From contig JAYSYZ010000269.1 of the NCBI GenBank assembly GCA_043727195.1, positions 1-7,217 of the forward strand: a stretch of DNA of 7,217 nucleotides, in the 5' to 3' direction. The translations under genes and the position numbers were made by a program. The notes beneath the pieces were generated by a model that saw only the letters and a program-made list of their open reading frames with translations, had not been told where the DNA came from and did no database searches. Of this stretch, positions 5,945-7,217 are shown one piece after another (position 1 is the stretch's first letter; every line of letters starts with the position of its first letter). The DNA comes from JAUYQR01 sp043727195. Its GTDB lineage: Bacteria > Pseudomonadota > Alphaproteobacteria > Rhodobacterales > Rhodobacteraceae.

Positions 5945-6805
5945 TTGAAAAAAGGAACTGTTCCAGTCATCTCGCGTTTGCAGTCGCTGCAGACAGCCGC
6001 GCGGCTTCTGCCGGGTGGGACGCGGTTGATCGCAGATTCCGCCTCGACCGGCCAACTTACAGCCTTGCTGCGCGAAGTGAACGAGACGGTTCTCGGCCGG
6101 TCACTGCAGTTTGAATCCGGCAGTGGCGCAAGTCTGTCGCTGGATGTCGCGGGACGGCGGGTGCTCCGCCTGACAGCGTCGAGCGGGCTCGGCAATGCCG
6201 ACGCATGCCTCGCCGCCGTGGCGCTGGAGGATGAGCAGAAGGATGACCTGATCAAGCTGATCCAGGCGCTCGCCGCGCCACGGCAGGACCTCCGGGTGAT
6301 ATCGGGCCCGATGAGCCGGGGTGGCGAGGGGATGAGCGTCGGTTTGCCGGTGGCGTTGTTGGCCGATCTGCTGCTGATCGAGCTGAACGGGGTGGACGCA
6401 GGACCCGCATCCGAAACCGAGGCCGCTCCGTTGCCGCAGACCCCTCAGCCGGTATCACCCCCGGCCACCACCGGCCACTTCCTGACCGCTTTCGCTGCTG
6501 CCATGGGCGACGGGATGGTGGCCTGGCTGATCGTCGGCTGTGCCAATGACGGCGCGACCTTCGGCCCGGATGACATGGTTGCGCACCTGAGCGGCTTTTT
6601 GGCCGACGAAGGTACGGCGCTGGCCAGGCAACTTGATCAGGTGTCGGATGCACCGCAGGGACCGGTCTGTCTGCTGCTCGGGGCCGCGCTGTCAGAGGGG
6701 CACAGCATTCTCGTGGTGCGGGCCGAGGGCGGGGTGCTGCTCGGCGTGACCGAGGGCGATGCGACAACGCCGCTGCTGCATGCCTGGAATGCGGTCCGGG
6801 TTTAA
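5945..6805 (+). CDS. Two-domain protein of unknown function, possible Roadblock-like C-terminal domain
   Basis: 286 residues, family not recognised. Residues 1-150 hold an alpha/beta region with a strand pair (SLSLDVAGRRVLRLTAS) and a hydrophobic helix (LPVALLADLLLIEL). Residues about 153-176 are a Pro/Thr linker (PLPQTPQPVSPPATT). Residues 178-286 form a second alpha/beta domain (MVAWLIVGCANDG, GPVCLLLGAAL, HSILVVRAEGGVLLGVTEGD), whose helix/strand order could be a Roadblock-like fold, as in the gene just upstream. The start is uncertain. TTG 5945 is the only start codon in frame after the TGA of the previous gene, and its nearest Shine-Dalgarno-like sequence (AAGGG, 5929-5933) is rather far away. 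The gene is in the same frame as its upstream neighbour, with one TGA between them. The last codon overlaps the convergent anti-sigma-like gene in a shared TTAA. Co-transcription with the GTPase genes suggests it belongs to the same complex. Confidence 0.72.
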   Translation: MKKGTVPVISRLQSLQTAARLLPGGTRLIADSASTGQLTALLREVNETVLGRSLQFESGSGASLSLDVAGRRVLRLTASSGLGNADACLAAVALEDEQKDDLIKLIQALAAPRQDLRVISGPMSRGGEGMSVGLPVALLADLLLIELNGVDAGPASETEAAPLPQTPQPVSPPATTGHFLTAFAAAMGDGMVAWLIVGCANDGATFGPDDMVAHLSGFLADEGTALARQLDQVSDAPQGPVCLLLGAALSEGHSILVVRAEGGVLLGVTEGDATTPLLHAWNAVRV

Positions 6806-7217
6806 AGCGTCAGCGCCGCGGTCCTGGCGATGGCGTCAAGGCCCACCGCACCTTTCGGTCCGACGACAACGTAAGACGCGTCGCGGCTTTTCCAGCTGAC
6901 CATTTCCAGCGTGTCGAACTGACTTGTCGCAAAGCGATCAGGCCCGTCACCAAGCCCTGCATCGCCGCCGCCCATGAAACAGACGGCGATCACCTGCCCC
7001 GCCGCATCGGTATACATCAGTTGCGCCACCGGCTTGCCCGACACCACCAGCAGACGCGCGCCCCTGAATGCCAGCCCACTGGCGGAAAGATCGGGAACGG
7101 TGAAGGCCACGCCGGTCTGATCAGACAGCCAGGTTTCCAGATGCGCCTGCTCCGATGCCGGAACCTCCACCAGATGGCGGCCCTGACTGGCGTAAACGCT
7201 GTGGTATTCGGCGATCT
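6802..7217 (-). CDS. Anti-sigma factor-like protein, C-terminal part (5' end outside window)
   Basis: The minus-strand frame is open from the right edge, beginning with IAEYHSVYASQGRHLVEVPA, and ends at TAA 6804-6802. GTG at 7170 is an internal codon. The pattern HSVYA...RHLVEVPASE...LETWLSDQTG..FTVPDLSASGLAFRGARLLVV.GKPVAQLMY resembles the extracytoplasmic domain of the predicted transmembrane anti-sigma factors (RsiW/COG5662-like) common in Rhodobacterales. These normally have an N-terminal zinc-binding domain that holds an ECF sigma factor and one membrane span, both of which would lie to the right of the window. The visible 138 residues are beta-rich and would be periplasmic. It is convergent with the GTPase cluster and not part of it. 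Confidence is limited because the diagnostic N-terminus is missing. Confidence 0.65.
   Translation of the reverse strand, partial: IAEYHSVYASQGRHLVEVPASEQAHLETWLSDQTGVAFTVPDLSASGLAFRGARLLVVSGKPVAQLMYTDAAGQVIAVCFMGGGDAGLGDGPDRFATSQFDTLEMVSWKSRDASYVVVGPKGAVGLDAIARTAALTL

Noticed and set aside
5945..5954. A-rich run after the TTG start as a ribosomal slippery site
   Set aside because: The A6 run is not in the A-AAA-AAG codon phase, and there is no second overlapping frame to shift into.

Overview
The window is GC-rich, densely coding DNA that looks alphaproteobacterial, most likely Rhodobacterales (Paracoccus/Rhodobacter/Roseobacter type). I infer this from codon use and from the style of the anti-sigma-like gene at the right edge, not from a database search. 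No rRNA, tRNA, CRISPR array, insertion sequence or phage gene is visible.

Layout: six genes run left to right and one right-edge gene runs the other way. (1) 1-337 is the C-terminal end of a probable PP2C-type Ser/Thr protein phosphatase with a basic, disordered tail. (2) 355-2310 encodes a 651-residue protein: a degenerate P-loop GTPase domain, a long Pro/Ala-rich linker carrying a repeated motif, and a helical C-terminus. (3) 2447-4519 encodes a 690-residue dynamin-like GTPase with intact G motifs and a Trp-rich segment that may touch membrane. (4) 4550-5527 encodes a 325-residue small GTPase with intact motifs, clearly related to the degenerate GTPase domain of gene 2. (5) 5555-5926 is a 123-residue Roadblock/LC7-like protein. 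(6) 5945-6805 is a 286-residue two-domain protein of unknown function. (7) 6802-7217, minus strand, is the C-terminal part of an anti-sigma-factor-like protein, convergent with gene 6 and overlapping it by four bases.

Genes 1-2 are 17 bases apart, and genes 3-6 are separated by only 18-30 bases, so they look co-transcribed. The one larger gap (2311-2446, 136 bases) is AT-rich and may hold a second promoter. Together the genes suggest an undescribed membrane- or polarity-related machine: one large dynamin-like GTPase, a small GTPase with its pseudo-GTPase paralogue, Roadblock-type GTPase partners, and control by protein dephosphorylation. No single motif proves this function. The coherent gene set is the main reason to look closer.
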